The position numbers and the translations under genes are program-made. Of a DNA stretch of 64,000 bases, positions 47,914-56,938 are shown one piece after another. The notes below the pieces were generated by a model that worked only from the letters and a program-made list of their open reading frames with translations, was not told the origin of the DNA and ran no database searches. Numbering within the stretch: the first letter of the stretch is position 1; each line of letters opens with the position of its first letter. Source of the DNA: Mycolicibacterium monacense (GTDB lineage: Bacteria; Actinomycetota; Actinomycetes; Mycobacteriales; Mycobacteriaceae); contig NZ_AP022617.1 of assembly GCF_010731575.1 (NCBI RefSeq), forward strand, positions 992,001-1,056,000, written 5' to 3'.

Positions 47914-50293
47914 GCGAGGGGATCGCGTCGCCCCACAGACCGGTGCGCCACAGCGGCGACGCCTCGCCCTCGTGGAGCCAGGTTGCGTTGATGTACCAGT
48001 CCACTGGTCCGTACGGTCCACCCTGGACCACGATGTCGGAGTCCGTGGCGTCACGACCGCTGACATAGGTGACGTCGTCGATGCGCACACCGGCACCGGC
48101 GATGTCCTGTGCAGGATTGCCACCGCCGAGTTCCACTGCCCACCAGGATGTTCCGATGTGGTCGTCGGTGATCACCTCGATGTTCGCCACGTCGAGGTCG
48201 TGGACCTGCAGCAGCCGTACGCCCCAGCCCGCCCCGTTGCCGCGGCCGGGCAGGTACGCCCCGATGGTGTCGAACGAGGCGGACTTGACGCGGAAGAGTT
48301 CGATGGCGGCGCTGTTGGCGCCGTGGGACGCCACAGTCCCGACGTCCAGGCCGGCGATGTCCTGGATCAGGATCCGACCCGGGCCCTCGAGGACCAGATC
48401 GTCGATCGTCAGGTTCGACGACGGCAGATCGGCGACACTGTACTGACTGCGGATCTGAGCCGCGCCGACGACGTTGATGTCGCTACCGTGGACCGACACC
48501 AGGCGCACACCGTCGATCACGGAATCCCGAAGCGACGCAAGCAGGATGCCGCCGTTGCCGCCGCCGAGTGGGCCGACGTCCGCGTCGACTTCGGCATGGA
48601 TGTTGCGCAGGGTGACGCCGGCGAATCTGCTCGTGGTGCTCGCCGGCGTCTCGACGGCGAGCGACCAGTTGCGGGAGTTGTGGATGGTGACGTCGCTGAT
48701 CGTCAGGCCCGAGAAGTCCCACCACATGGAGGCCTCGGTGCCGTCGATGTTGTTGGTGGCCAGGACGATTCCTGTCACGGTATCGCTGATGGTCACATCG
48801 GAGACGGCGATGTCGCGCGACGCCAGACTCGTCCAGTCGCCCGGACCGGTGGCCTTGGCGGAGTTGACCTGGAGGCCGAACTCCTTACCGGTCACGGTGA
48901 CATCGGTGATCGTGATGTCATAACCACCCTGGACGCGCACCCCGCTGGCCGCCCCACCCGTCACGGTGATGTTCGTCGCCACCGAACCGCCGTTGTTCCA
49001 CTCGCCGAGGCCGGGCTGGTTGAACGGGCCGTCGCCGGGCCCGTACGTCCACGGCAGGGTCGGGTCGTAGTAGGTGACGAACGCCAGGCCGTCGTCGCCG
49101 GTGTTCTGCGCGAGGAGCCCGTGCACGGTCACCCGGCGGTTCGCGTTGAAGTGCAACCCGTCGGCCAGCGTGCCGATCGCGGTGAAGTTCGTGACGGTCA
49201 CGTCGGAGGCGCCCATGAAGATCGCGCCGGTCTGCGGCGCGTTGATCACCGTGGCGTTGACGAGCGACACGTTGGAGACCGTTCCGGTCGATCCGGTCCA
49301 ACCCGGCGGGGGCGGGGTGTTCGACGCCCACCCGAGGATCGAGAACCCGTCGCCGAAGCTGCGCGCAGACGGTCGGGTCCTCCACTCGATCGTGGCGTTG
49401 AGGATCGTCACGTTCGACGCCGCGCCCTCGACGCGGATGCCGTGGCTGGTGCCGTGCCCGGCGGCGTCGAGGTTGTCCATCAGCAGCCGGGCGCCCGGTG
49501 CGAACTCCACCGTGACGTCGGAGAGACCCTTGAGTAGGACCGCCGCGCCGCCATTCGGGTTCTGCTGGGCGAACCGGTAACTGCCCTCGGGGAAGTAGAG
49601 ACGCTGGCCGGAGGCCAGCGCGGCCTCGGCGGCCTTGATCGCCGCCGAGTCGTCGGTGACGCCGTCGCCGACCGCGCCGTAGTCCCTGACGTCGACGGTC
49701 GTGGCCGGCGTCGCCGTCGAGGATGACGCGGTCGTGTGCCTGGCGGATGTGTTCGCGGCCGTGGTGGTGCTGAACGGTTGGCGGCGGGCCCAGGCGAGTA
49801 CGGCCCACGTCGCGGGTGACTCGACCGGGGCAGGCGTGCCGCCGGCGCCGATGGTGTCGGTGAGCGTCGCGACGGGCGCGGGCGATTCGGCGGGTTCTTC
49901 TGGATCGACTTCATTGTCTTCAACGGGGTCGTCCGCAACGGGTTCGTCCGCAACGGGTTCGTCGACGAGATCCTCGGTGGGTTCTTCGTCGTCCGCGTCG
50001 CGGTGGCCGGTTTTCGCGTCGGTATCTTCGTCCTCCACCGACGCCGCTTCGTCCTCCGCTTCGTCCTCCGCGCTGTCCTCGGGGATGTCCTCCGCGTTGT
50101 CTTCGGGGGCGTCCGTTTCCTCGTCGGCTTTCTCGGTGTGGTCGTCTTGCCGGGTGTCGGCCGGTGCATGCGCGGAGACATCGGTGCCTGCCGCGTCGGC
50201 GGAGGGGTCTGCTGCCGCGATCCCTGGCGCGAGGAGCATGCCGATACCCACCGCCAGCGCCGCACCTCCCGCGCGACATGACTGACTGACCAC
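47903..50293 (-). CDS. Sec-exported beta-helix protein with acidic linker (pectate-lyase/GH28-like)
   Basis: The 796-residue protein has a Sec signal peptide (cleavage near GIAAADP) and an Asp/Glu-rich linker (~35-150) with VADEP repeats. A short WAVLAWARRQPF segment, seen in other mycobacterial surface proteins, follows. The parallel beta-helix from ~200 begins VRDYGAVGDGVTDDS and carries YRFAQQNPNGG and NTGDDGLA. It is paralogous to the Tat lipoprotein at 40584-42170 over most of the helix. It is likely to bind, cut or epimerise the exported polysaccharide. GTG 50293 has GGGGGGAG six bases upstream. TATAAC about 50 bases upstream on the minus strand is a possible -10. Confidence 0.8.
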   Translation of the reverse strand: MVSQSCRAGGAALAVGIGMLLAPGIAAADPSADAAGTDVSAHAPADTRQDDHTEKADEETDAPEDNAEDIPEDSAEDEAEDEAASVEDEDTDAKTGHRDADDEEPTEDLVDEPVADEPVADDPVEDNEVDPEEPAESPAPVATLTDTIGAGGTPAPVESPATWAVLAWARRQPFSTTTAANTSARHTTASSSTATPATTVDVRDYGAVGDGVTDDSAAIKAAEAALASGQRLYFPEGSYRFAQQNPNGGAAVLLKGLSDVTVEFAPGARLLMDNLDAAGHGTSHGIRVEGAASNVTILNATIEWRTRPSARSFGDGFSILGWASNTPPPPGWTGSTGTVSNVSLVNATVINAPQTGAIFMGASDVTVTNFTAIGTLADGLHFNANRRVTVHGLLAQNTGDDGLAFVTYYDPTLPWTYGPGDGPFNQPGLGEWNNGGSVATNITVTGGAASGVRVQGGYDITITDVTVTGKEFGLQVNSAKATGPGDWTSLASRDIAVSDVTISDTVTGIVLATNNIDGTEASMWWDFSGLTISDVTIHNSRNWSLAVETPASTTSRFAGVTLRNIHAEVDADVGPLGGGNGGILLASLRDSVIDGVRLVSVHGSDINVVGAAQIRSQYSVADLPSSNLTIDDLVLEGPGRILIQDIAGLDVGTVASHGANSAAIELFRVKSASFDTIGAYLPGRGNGAGWGVRLLQVHDLDVANIEVITDDHIGTSWWAVELGGGNPAQDIAGAGVRIDDVTYVSGRDATDSDIVVQGGPYGPVDWYINATWLHEGEASPLWRTGLWGDAIPSLTS
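49921..49965 (-). repeat. Three 15-base tandem repeats in the acidic linker
   Basis: Three near-identical 15-base units (CAACGGGKTCGTCCG, the last ending CGTCGA, on the plus strand) encode VADEP/VADDP repeats in the linker of the exported beta-helix protein. Length variation between strains is likely. Confidence 0.7.
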
Positions 50294-50697
50294 TGCTAAC
50301 TCCCCCCTACTTTCGCCCGCGTCAAAAAGCTGGGCGGGACCAGGTTATATGCGGGCCACGCAATTTGAAAGAGCAAACTGTTCGTGGGAGGTGAACGGCG
50401 TCGCTGTTGCGCCATCGGCTAATGCTATCTGCGCAAGCGTTTCGCACCAGAACGCGTCAACCGCCGACTACGGTGCTTGCGTAAGGAAACGAATGAGCGT
50501 AGCTCGTAATTTTCGCAGCCGTCAAGAACTAACGCCGTTAAGTTTCTGTTGGCGGCATCATTGCTGGCTGACTGCCTGTGAGGAGGCATACCGATTTGAA
50601 CTGAAACTTGTACTAATTTTGCGAATCGCCTGCGGCTCAGTTTTTTCTCAGGTTAACGTTCCGATGTTCAAGATCACTTCGCACACGAGGAGTGCAC
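50294..50697. other. AT-richer divergent intergenic region
   Basis: The 404 bases separate the exported beta-helix gene (minus) from the porin-like gene (plus) and have lower GC than the rest of the window. Seen in it are TATAAC on the minus strand at 50343-50348, a near-palindrome CTAACGCCGTTAAG around 50528, TACTAAT-like sequence near 50611 as a possible plus-strand -10, and GAGGAG before ATG 50698. No convincing gene or RNA was recognised. A plus-strand open frame starting at 50349 has no coding character. Confidence 0.5.
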
Positions 50698-52080
50698 ATG
50701 CAGCAAACAGTTCGGTCGTATCTGACGGCGGGCGTAGCGGTGGTCGGAGCCGGCGCATTGGCGCTCGCGCCGATTCAGGCGGTCGACTCCACGTTGAGCG
50801 ATACGCGGATCCCCGCGGTGTTCTCCGGCCCGGTGGGCCTCACCGCCATCTCGAACCCGACCTACGAGGAGGTGTTCACGCGGGCTTCGGAGAACTTCGA
50901 GGCTCTGGTTTCGTACTTCTTCGAGCAGTACGACAACGACGCGACGCCCATCCAAGTGATCATCCAGAATCAGACCGCGAACCTGGAGACCATCGCCGAG
51001 GCGGCACGCAACACGGTCGACGCGGTCGGGACGGCGCTGACCGAAACGGTGCCCAACCAGATCCGCGACGCGATCGACGCGCTCGGCGAGGGTGACTTCT
51101 ACAGTGCCGTGAACCTCTTGGTGGGCGCGGCCATCGCCCCGGTGGCACCGCTGATCTTCCTCGCGCAGCCGATTCAGGCAGCGCTCACGCAGACGCTGAC
51201 GAACGCCGTGAACGCGTTTACCTTCGTGACCGATCCGCTCACGCTCGGAATCCAGTTGCTCTCGGTGGTCGGCCCCGTCATCAATGCAGCCGCCGCGGCC
51301 GTGGCGTCGGTCCAGGCGATCGTCGACTCCTTCGACGGCGGGGATCCGCTGCGCGAGATCGTCAACGCGCCGGCCACGATCCTCAACGGCTTCCTCAGCG
51401 GCGGCTACGGTCCCGACTTCGGTGCAGTGCTGGGCGGAGGAGCGCTGCCCTTCGGCATCTTCGCCGGCGGCCTGCTGACGGGTCCGGAACTGATCAACCC
51501 CGCCGCGGGTCCGGAATTCGGCTTCTCACTGGCCGGCCCCATCGGCGCACTCCTCCTGTGGCGAGCGGGCCTGGCCGACTCCATCCGGACCATCTTCGGC
51601 TTCGGACGTGCGGCGGCCGAGTCGCAGGTGAGCGACCTGCCCGACGCCGACGCCAACTTCATCTCGATCTCCACCGACGAGTTGACCGACGAGCCGCCGG
51701 TGAAGGAGGTGTCCTACCAGGAGTCGGCGCCGGAGCCCGAGAAGATCGGCGCGGCGGTGACCGATCCCGACGACGAGGTCGACGTCGACTCCGAGCCGAC
51801 CGACTCCGAGCCCGTCGACGGGACCGATGACGGGACCGATGACGTCGACCTCGCTGGCGACACCGACGAGGGCGACGACAGCGACCTCGAGGAGAGCGTC
51901 GACGTGACCGGCGGCGACGAGGATGCCGGCGACGAGGACGGCGGTGAGAACGACGGCGCTGACGCCAATGACGGCGGTTCTGACAACGGCGGCACCGCCG
52001 GCGACAACACCTCGGACAACGGTTCCGAGGGTGACTCGTCGAGCAGCAACGACAAGGGTTCGGACGGGGCCGACGAGTAG
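50698..52080 (+). CDS. Exported GjpA-like porin candidate with acidic C-terminal tail
   Basis: The 460-residue protein begins MQQTVRSYLTAGVAVVGAGA, a signal-like hydrophobic N-terminus shared with mycobacterial proteins annotated as GjpA-type outer membrane porins. The middle (100-310) has several hydrophobic Ala/Val-rich stretches. The last ~120 residues are almost entirely Asp, Glu, Ser, Gly and Thr. It may form an outer-membrane channel or bind at the cell surface. ATG 50698 has GAGGAG six bases upstream. Its place beside the polysaccharide genes suggests export or surface display, but this is inference. A hairpin terminator follows. Confidence 0.65.
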   Translation: MQQTVRSYLTAGVAVVGAGALALAPIQAVDSTLSDTRIPAVFSGPVGLTAISNPTYEEVFTRASENFEALVSYFFEQYDNDATPIQVIIQNQTANLETIAEAARNTVDAVGTALTETVPNQIRDAIDALGEGDFYSAVNLLVGAAIAPVAPLIFLAQPIQAALTQTLTNAVNAFTFVTDPLTLGIQLLSVVGPVINAAAAAVASVQAIVDSFDGGDPLREIVNAPATILNGFLSGGYGPDFGAVLGGGALPFGIFAGGLLTGPELINPAAGPEFGFSLAGPIGALLLWRAGLADSIRTIFGFGRAAAESQVSDLPDADANFISISTDELTDEPPVKEVSYQESAPEPEKIGAAVTDPDDEVDVDSEPTDSEPVDGTDDGTDDVDLAGDTDEGDDSDLEESVDVTGGDEDAGDEDGGENDGADANDGGSDNGGTAGDNTSDNGSEGDSSSSNDKGSDGADE

Positions 52081-52097
52081 GCCCGCCGGAAACGAGT

Positions 52098-52128
52098 CGA
52101 CCCCCTCTCGAACCTCGGGAGGGGGTCG
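52098..52128 (+). terminator. Strong hairpin terminator after the porin-like gene
   Basis: CGACCCCCTC (52098-52107) pairs perfectly with GAGGGGGTCG (52119-52128), and the stem can extend inward by three more pairs. It lies 18 bases after the stop and also faces the 3' end of tRNA-Gly. Confidence 0.8.
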
Positions 52129-52156
52129 TCTGCTGTCCGGCCTGGACGCCGAGTGG

Positions 52157-52227
52157 AGCGGGCGACGGGAATCGAACCCGCGTAGCTAGTTTGGAAGACT
52201 AGGGCTCTACCATTGAGCTACGCCCGC
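52157..52227 (-). tRNA. tRNA-Gly (anticodon UCC)
   Basis: On the minus strand the 71-base sequence folds into a cloverleaf: acceptor GCGGGCG/CGCCCGC, D-arm TAGCTCAATGGTAGAGC, anticodon stem CTAGT/ACTAG with loop CTTCCAA (anticodon TCC), and T-arm with GTTCGATTC. CCA is not encoded. Its 3' end faces the polysaccharide block. Confidence 0.95.
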
Positions 52228-52367
52228 ACGTTGCGCGAGAGGATCGTACCGGCGCGCACCGGATCAAATCCAATTGGCTGCCTCGCGCGTCGGTGCTCGG
52301 TGCACAAGCCGTAGTATCTCGCGTGGTCAGCGCCGCGCGTCAGTGCACGGTGCGGACCGTGACGGCG

Positions 52368-52441
52368 CGGGGTGTAGCGCAGCTTGGTAGCGCATCCGCT
52401 TTGGGAGCGGAAGGCCGCAGGTTCAAATCCTGTCACCCCGA
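52368..52441 (+). tRNA. tRNA-Pro (anticodon UGG)
   Basis: The 74-base cloverleaf has acceptor CGGGGTG/CACCCCG, D-arm TAGCGCAGCTTGGTAGCGC, anticodon stem CCGCT/AGCGG with loop TTTGGGA (anticodon TGG), and T-loop GTTCAAATC. CCA is not encoded. It lies 63 bases before tig. Confidence 0.95.
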
Positions 52442-52504
52442 CAACCAGCACCGGTATGACCCAGCACGATATGACGAAGTACCCAGACATGAGGAGAGAC
52501 CGCA

Positions 52505-53923
52505 GTGAAGAGCACCGTCGAGAAGTTGAGCCCCACCCGGGTGCGCATCAACGTGGAGGTGCCCTTCACGGAACTCGAACCGGACTTCGACCGGGCGTTC
52601 AAGGAGCTCGCCAAGCAGGTGCGGCTCCCCGGGTTCCGGCCCGGTAAGGCGCCGCGCAAGCTGCTCGAGGCCCGCGTCGGCCGCGAGGCCATGCTCGACC
52701 AGGTCGTCGGCGAGGCCGTCCCCGGCCGCTACACCGAGGCCGTGACGAGCTCGGACGTGCAGCCCCTCGGGCAGCCCGAGATCGAGATCACCAAGAAGGA
52801 GTACGGCGAGGACCTGGTGTTCACCGCCGAGGTCGACGTCCGTCCCGAGATCACCCTGCCGGACCTGTCCGCGCTGGAGATCACCGTCGACCCGATCGAG
52901 ATCACCGACGAGGAGGTCGACACCGAACTGCAGTCCCTGCGCGCCCGCTTCGGCACGCTGACCGGTGTCGACCGTCCGGCAAAGGACGGCGACTTCGTCT
53001 CCATCGACCTGTCTGCCACCGTCGACGGGAAGGACGTCCCGGAGGCGACCACCGAGGGCCTGTCGCACGAGGTGGGCTCGGGCCAGCTGATCGAGGGCCT
53101 CGACGATGCGATCGTCGGCCTCTCGGAGGGGGAGAGCAAGGAGTTCACCACCACGCTGGCCGCCGGCGAGCACGCAGGCAAAGAGGCCGTCGTCACCGTC
53201 ACGGTGAAGTCCATCAAGGAACGTGAACTGCCGGAGCCGGACGATGAGTTCGCCCAGCTCGCCAGCGAATTCGACACCATCGACGAGCTCAAGGAGAGCC
53301 TGACCGAGCAGGTCCGTCGGGTGAAGCGCGTCCAGCAGGCCGAGCAGATCCGCGACAAGGCGCTGGAGCTGCTGCTCGAGCAGACCGAGGTCCCGCTGCC
53401 CGAGAAGATCGTCCAGGCCCAGATCGACGACACGGTGCACAACGCGATCCACGGCCTCGACCACGACGAGGACCGCTTCGCCGAGCAGCTCGCCGAACAG
53501 GGCAGCAGCCGCGAGGAGTTCGACGCCAACACCCGCACCGAGGCCGAGAAGGCCGTCAAGACGCAGCTGCTGATGGATGCGCTCGCCGACCAACTCGAGG
53601 TCCAGGTCGGCCAGGGCGACCTGACCGAGCGGCTGGTGCTGATGTCGCGGCAGTACGGGCTCGAGCCGCAGCAGCTGCTGCAGATCCTGCAGCAGAACAA
53701 CCAGCTGCCCGCCATGTTCGCCGACGTCCGCCGCGGCCTGACCATCGCGGCCGTCGTGCACGGCGCCACGGTCAAGGACACCGACGGCAACGACATCGAC
53801 ACCACCGAGTTCTTCGGCCCGTCGGGCGGCGCGCAGGCCGAGGCGGAGGGCGCCGACGAGGCCGACGCCGACTCCGACGCCGACTCCGACACGGAAGCCG
53901 ACGAGGCCGACGAGGCCAAGTGA
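52505..53923 (+). CDS. tig: Trigger factor
   Basis: The 472-residue ribosome-bound chaperone and peptidyl-prolyl isomerase has an N-terminal ribosome-binding domain with [10 protein letters not shown] (the exit-tunnel signature, near 38-47), an FKBP-type domain at ~160-245 ([22 protein letters not shown]), and a helical C-terminal cradle. The tail is acidic with repeated (A/S)DAD units, common in actinobacterial trigger factors. GTG 52505 follows AGGAGAG by seven bases. It lies upstream of clpP1 in the order known for Rv2462c. Confidence 0.95.
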   Translation: MKSTVEKLSPTRVRINVEVPFTELEPDFDRAFKELAKQVRLPGFRPGKAPRKLLEARVGREAMLDQVVGEAVPGRYTEAVTSSDVQPLGQPEIEITKKEYGEDLVFTAEVDVRPEITLPDLSALEITVDPIEITDEEVDTELQSLRARFGTLTGVDRPAKDGDFVSIDLSATVDGKDVPEATTEGLSHEVGSGQLIEGLDDAIVGLSEGESKEFTTTLAAGEHAGKEAVVTVTVKSIKERELPEPDDEFAQLASEFDTIDELKESLTEQVRRVKRVQQAEQIRDKALELLLEQTEVPLPEKIVQAQIDDTVHNAIHGLDHDEDRFAEQLAEQGSSREEFDANTRTEAEKAVKTQLLMDALADQLEVQVGQGDLTERLVLMSRQYGLEPQQLLQILQQNNQLPAMFADVRRGLTIAAVVHGATVKDTDGNDIDTTEFFGPSGGAQAEAEGADEADADSDADSDTEADEADEAK

Positions 53924-53934
53924 CGCTGTGAGCG
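53924..53934 (+). promoter_or_regulatory. ClgR-like operator upstream of clpP1
   Basis: CGCTGTGAGCG fits the inner part of the ClgR consensus as I recall it from corynebacteria and mycobacteria (CGCYNANRGCG, with W at the centre) and is followed by AAC (the WWS positions). It begins directly after the tig stop and is about 127 bases before the clpP1 start. ClgR activates clpP1P2 in mycobacteria. Confidence 0.5.
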
Positions 53935-54050
53935 AACGCTCGCCTGTCAGGGAGTGCACGCTCACGCAGGTTGGTTAGTGTCGAGAAGACATCGACGAAC
54001 ACACCGCGAACTGGCGGACCCCAGACGTAAGAGAAAGCAGGTATCCAGTC

Positions 54051-54647
54051 GTGACTGTTATGCGTGGCGGGGCGCCGGGCCTCACGCTCCAGGACTCGGT
54101 CTACGAGCGTCTGCTCGCCGAGCGCATCATCTTCCTCGGCTCGCAGGTGGACGACGACATCGCCAACCGCCTGTGCGCCCAGATCTTGCTGCTCTCGGCG
54201 GAGGACCCGACGAAGGACATCCACCTCTACATCAACTCGCCCGGCGGCTCGATCAGCGCCGGCATGGCGATCTACGACACGATGGTCCTGGCCCCGTGCG
54301 ACGTCGCGACCTACGCGATGGGCATGGCCGCGTCCATGGGTGAGTTCCTGCTCGCCGCGGGCACGAAGGGTAAGCGTTACGCCCTGCCCCACGCCCGCAT
54401 CCTGATGCACCAGCCGCTCGGCGGTATCACCGGTGGCGCGGCCGACATCGCGATCCAGGCCGAGCAGTTCGCGGCGATCAAGAAGGAGATGTTCCGCCTC
54501 AACGCCGAGTTCACCGGGCAGACCATCGAACGCATCGAGGCCGACTCGGACCGCGACCGCTGGTTCACCGCGCAGGAAGCGCTCGAATACGGATTCGTCG
54601 ACCACATCATCACCAGCGCCAGCATCAACGACGGAGTGGCCCCCTAA
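54051..54647 (+). CDS. clpP1: ATP-dependent Clp protease proteolytic subunit 1
   Basis: The 198-residue serine protease subunit has [10 protein letters not shown] (oxyanion loop), [10 protein letters not shown] with the catalytic Ser, LMHQPLGG with the catalytic His, and the third residue Asp in the following helix region. With ClpP2 it forms the mixed tetradecamer that works with ClpX or ClpC1, essential in mycobacteria. GTG 54051 is used; ATG 54060 is possible. It is coupled to clpP2 by a TAATG overlap. A ClgR-like site lies upstream. It corresponds to Rv2461c. Confidence 0.96.
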   Translation: MTVMRGGAPGLTLQDSVYERLLAERIIFLGSQVDDDIANRLCAQILLLSAEDPTKDIHLYINSPGGSISAGMAIYDTMVLAPCDVATYAMGMAASMGEFLLAAGTKGKRYALPHARILMHQPLGGITGGAADIAIQAEQFAAIKKEMFRLNAEFTGQTIERIEADSDRDRWFTAQEALEYGFVDHIITSASINDGVAP

Positions 54648-55294
54648 TGAGCAACCAGACCGATCCCCGCCTTCAGCCGCAGGCGCGCTACATCCTGCCG
54701 TCGTTCATCGAGCACTCGAGCTTCGGCGTCAAGGAATCCAACCCGTACAACAAGCTCTTCGAGGAACGCATCATCTTCCTCGGCGTGCAGGTGGACGACG
54801 CGTCGGCGAACGACATCATGGCCCAGCTGCTGGTCCTCGAGTCGCTCGATCCCGACCGCGACATCACCATGTACATCAACTCGCCCGGTGGCTCCTTCAC
54901 GAGCCTGATGGCGATCTACGACACCATGCAGTACGTGCGCGCCGACATCCAGACGGTGTGCCTGGGCCAGGCCGCCTCGGCCGCCGCGGTGCTGCTGGCC
55001 GCCGGCACACCCGGTAAGCGGCTCGCGCTGCCGAACGCCCGCATCCTCATCCACCAGCCCGCGCTGTCCGGCGTGATCCAGGGTCAGTTCTCCGATCTGG
55101 AGATCCAGGCCAAGGAGATCGAACGGATGCGCACGCTGATGGAGGTCACCCTGGCGCGGCACACCGGCAAGGACCCCGAGACGATCCGCAAGGACACCGA
55201 TCGCGACAAGATCCTGACCGCCGAAGAGGCCAAGGACTACGGGATCATCGACACCGTCCTCGAGTACCGGAAGCTGTCGGCTCAGACGTCCTGA
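54647..55294 (+). CDS. clpP2: ATP-dependent Clp protease proteolytic subunit 2
   Basis: The 215-residue partner of ClpP1 has [26 protein letters not shown] with the catalytic Ser, and RILIHQPAL with the catalytic His. The N-terminal propeptide-like region ([13 protein letters not shown]) is longer than in ClpP1, as in Rv2460c. ATG 54647 shares its A with the TAA stop of clpP1, so expression is coupled to keep subunits balanced. A 16-pair hairpin follows at 55322-55357. Confidence 0.96.
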   Translation: MSNQTDPRLQPQARYILPSFIEHSSFGVKESNPYNKLFEERIIFLGVQVDDASANDIMAQLLVLESLDPDRDITMYINSPGGSFTSLMAIYDTMQYVRADIQTVCLGQAASAAAVLLAAGTPGKRLALPNARILIHQPALSGVIQGQFSDLEIQAKEIERMRTLMEVTLARHTGKDPETIRKDTDRDKILTAEEAKDYGIIDTVLEYRKLSAQTS

Positions 55295-55598
55295 CCACCG
55301 GCGGGGACCCGTTTCGGTCACGAGGCCAACAATGCCGTGCGCGGTATTGTTGGCCTCAGCCGTTCGCTCCGGTCACGGTGACGACACGCCAGGGACACGG
55401 CGGCGCGTGGCACGCGGCAACCGGACGTGTGAGGCGTTATGTTGGCGCGACAGCTGAATACCACCAGCGCGATTCGCCGCTATCGGTCGCACCGCGCGCG
55501 AGTTAACGGGTAGCGTCGGGAACAGGGCCCCATCACAGGTCCTCTCAACGACCCGAACGACCCACCGACGTCGAACAGGAAAGTAGGACCCCACCACC
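55295..55598. other. Intergenic region between clpP2 and clpX
   Basis: The 304 bases hold the clpP2 terminator hairpin (55322-55357) and then about 240 bases of clpX upstream sequence. TATGTTG near 55438 and a GGAAAG ribosome-binding site (55577-55582) were seen. No gene was recognised, although Rv2459 and mmuM occupy this place in M. tuberculosis as I recall. Confidence 0.5.
55322..55357 (+). terminator. Hairpin terminator after clpP2
   Basis: GAGGCCAACAATGCCG (55322-55337) pairs with CGGTATTGTTGGCCTC (55342-55357), 16 pairs with one G-T and a four-base loop. No T tract follows, as is usual for mycobacterial hairpin terminators. Confidence 0.75.
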
Positions 55599-56879
<1,281 letters not shown>

Positions 56880-56893
56880 GCTCACGCCGAGAT

Positions 56894-56938
56894 TGCACTG
56901 AGGGTCGTGAACCGCGAAGGTTCACGACCCTCAGTGCA
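56894..56938. terminator. Perfect 20-pair bidirectional terminator between clpX and the desaturase gene
   Basis: Arms 56894-56913 and 56919-56938 are exact reverse complements over 20 bases, with a five-base loop (GCGAA). The right arm includes the desaturase stop codon (56931-56933). A short T run follows on the plus strand (TTTTCG). It should end both convergent transcripts. Confidence 0.85.

Noticed and set aside
50349..50697. Open frame running through the intergenic region into the porin-like gene
   Set aside because: Its codon use and composition are not coding-like, and the in-frame continuation overlaps the real gene in another frame.
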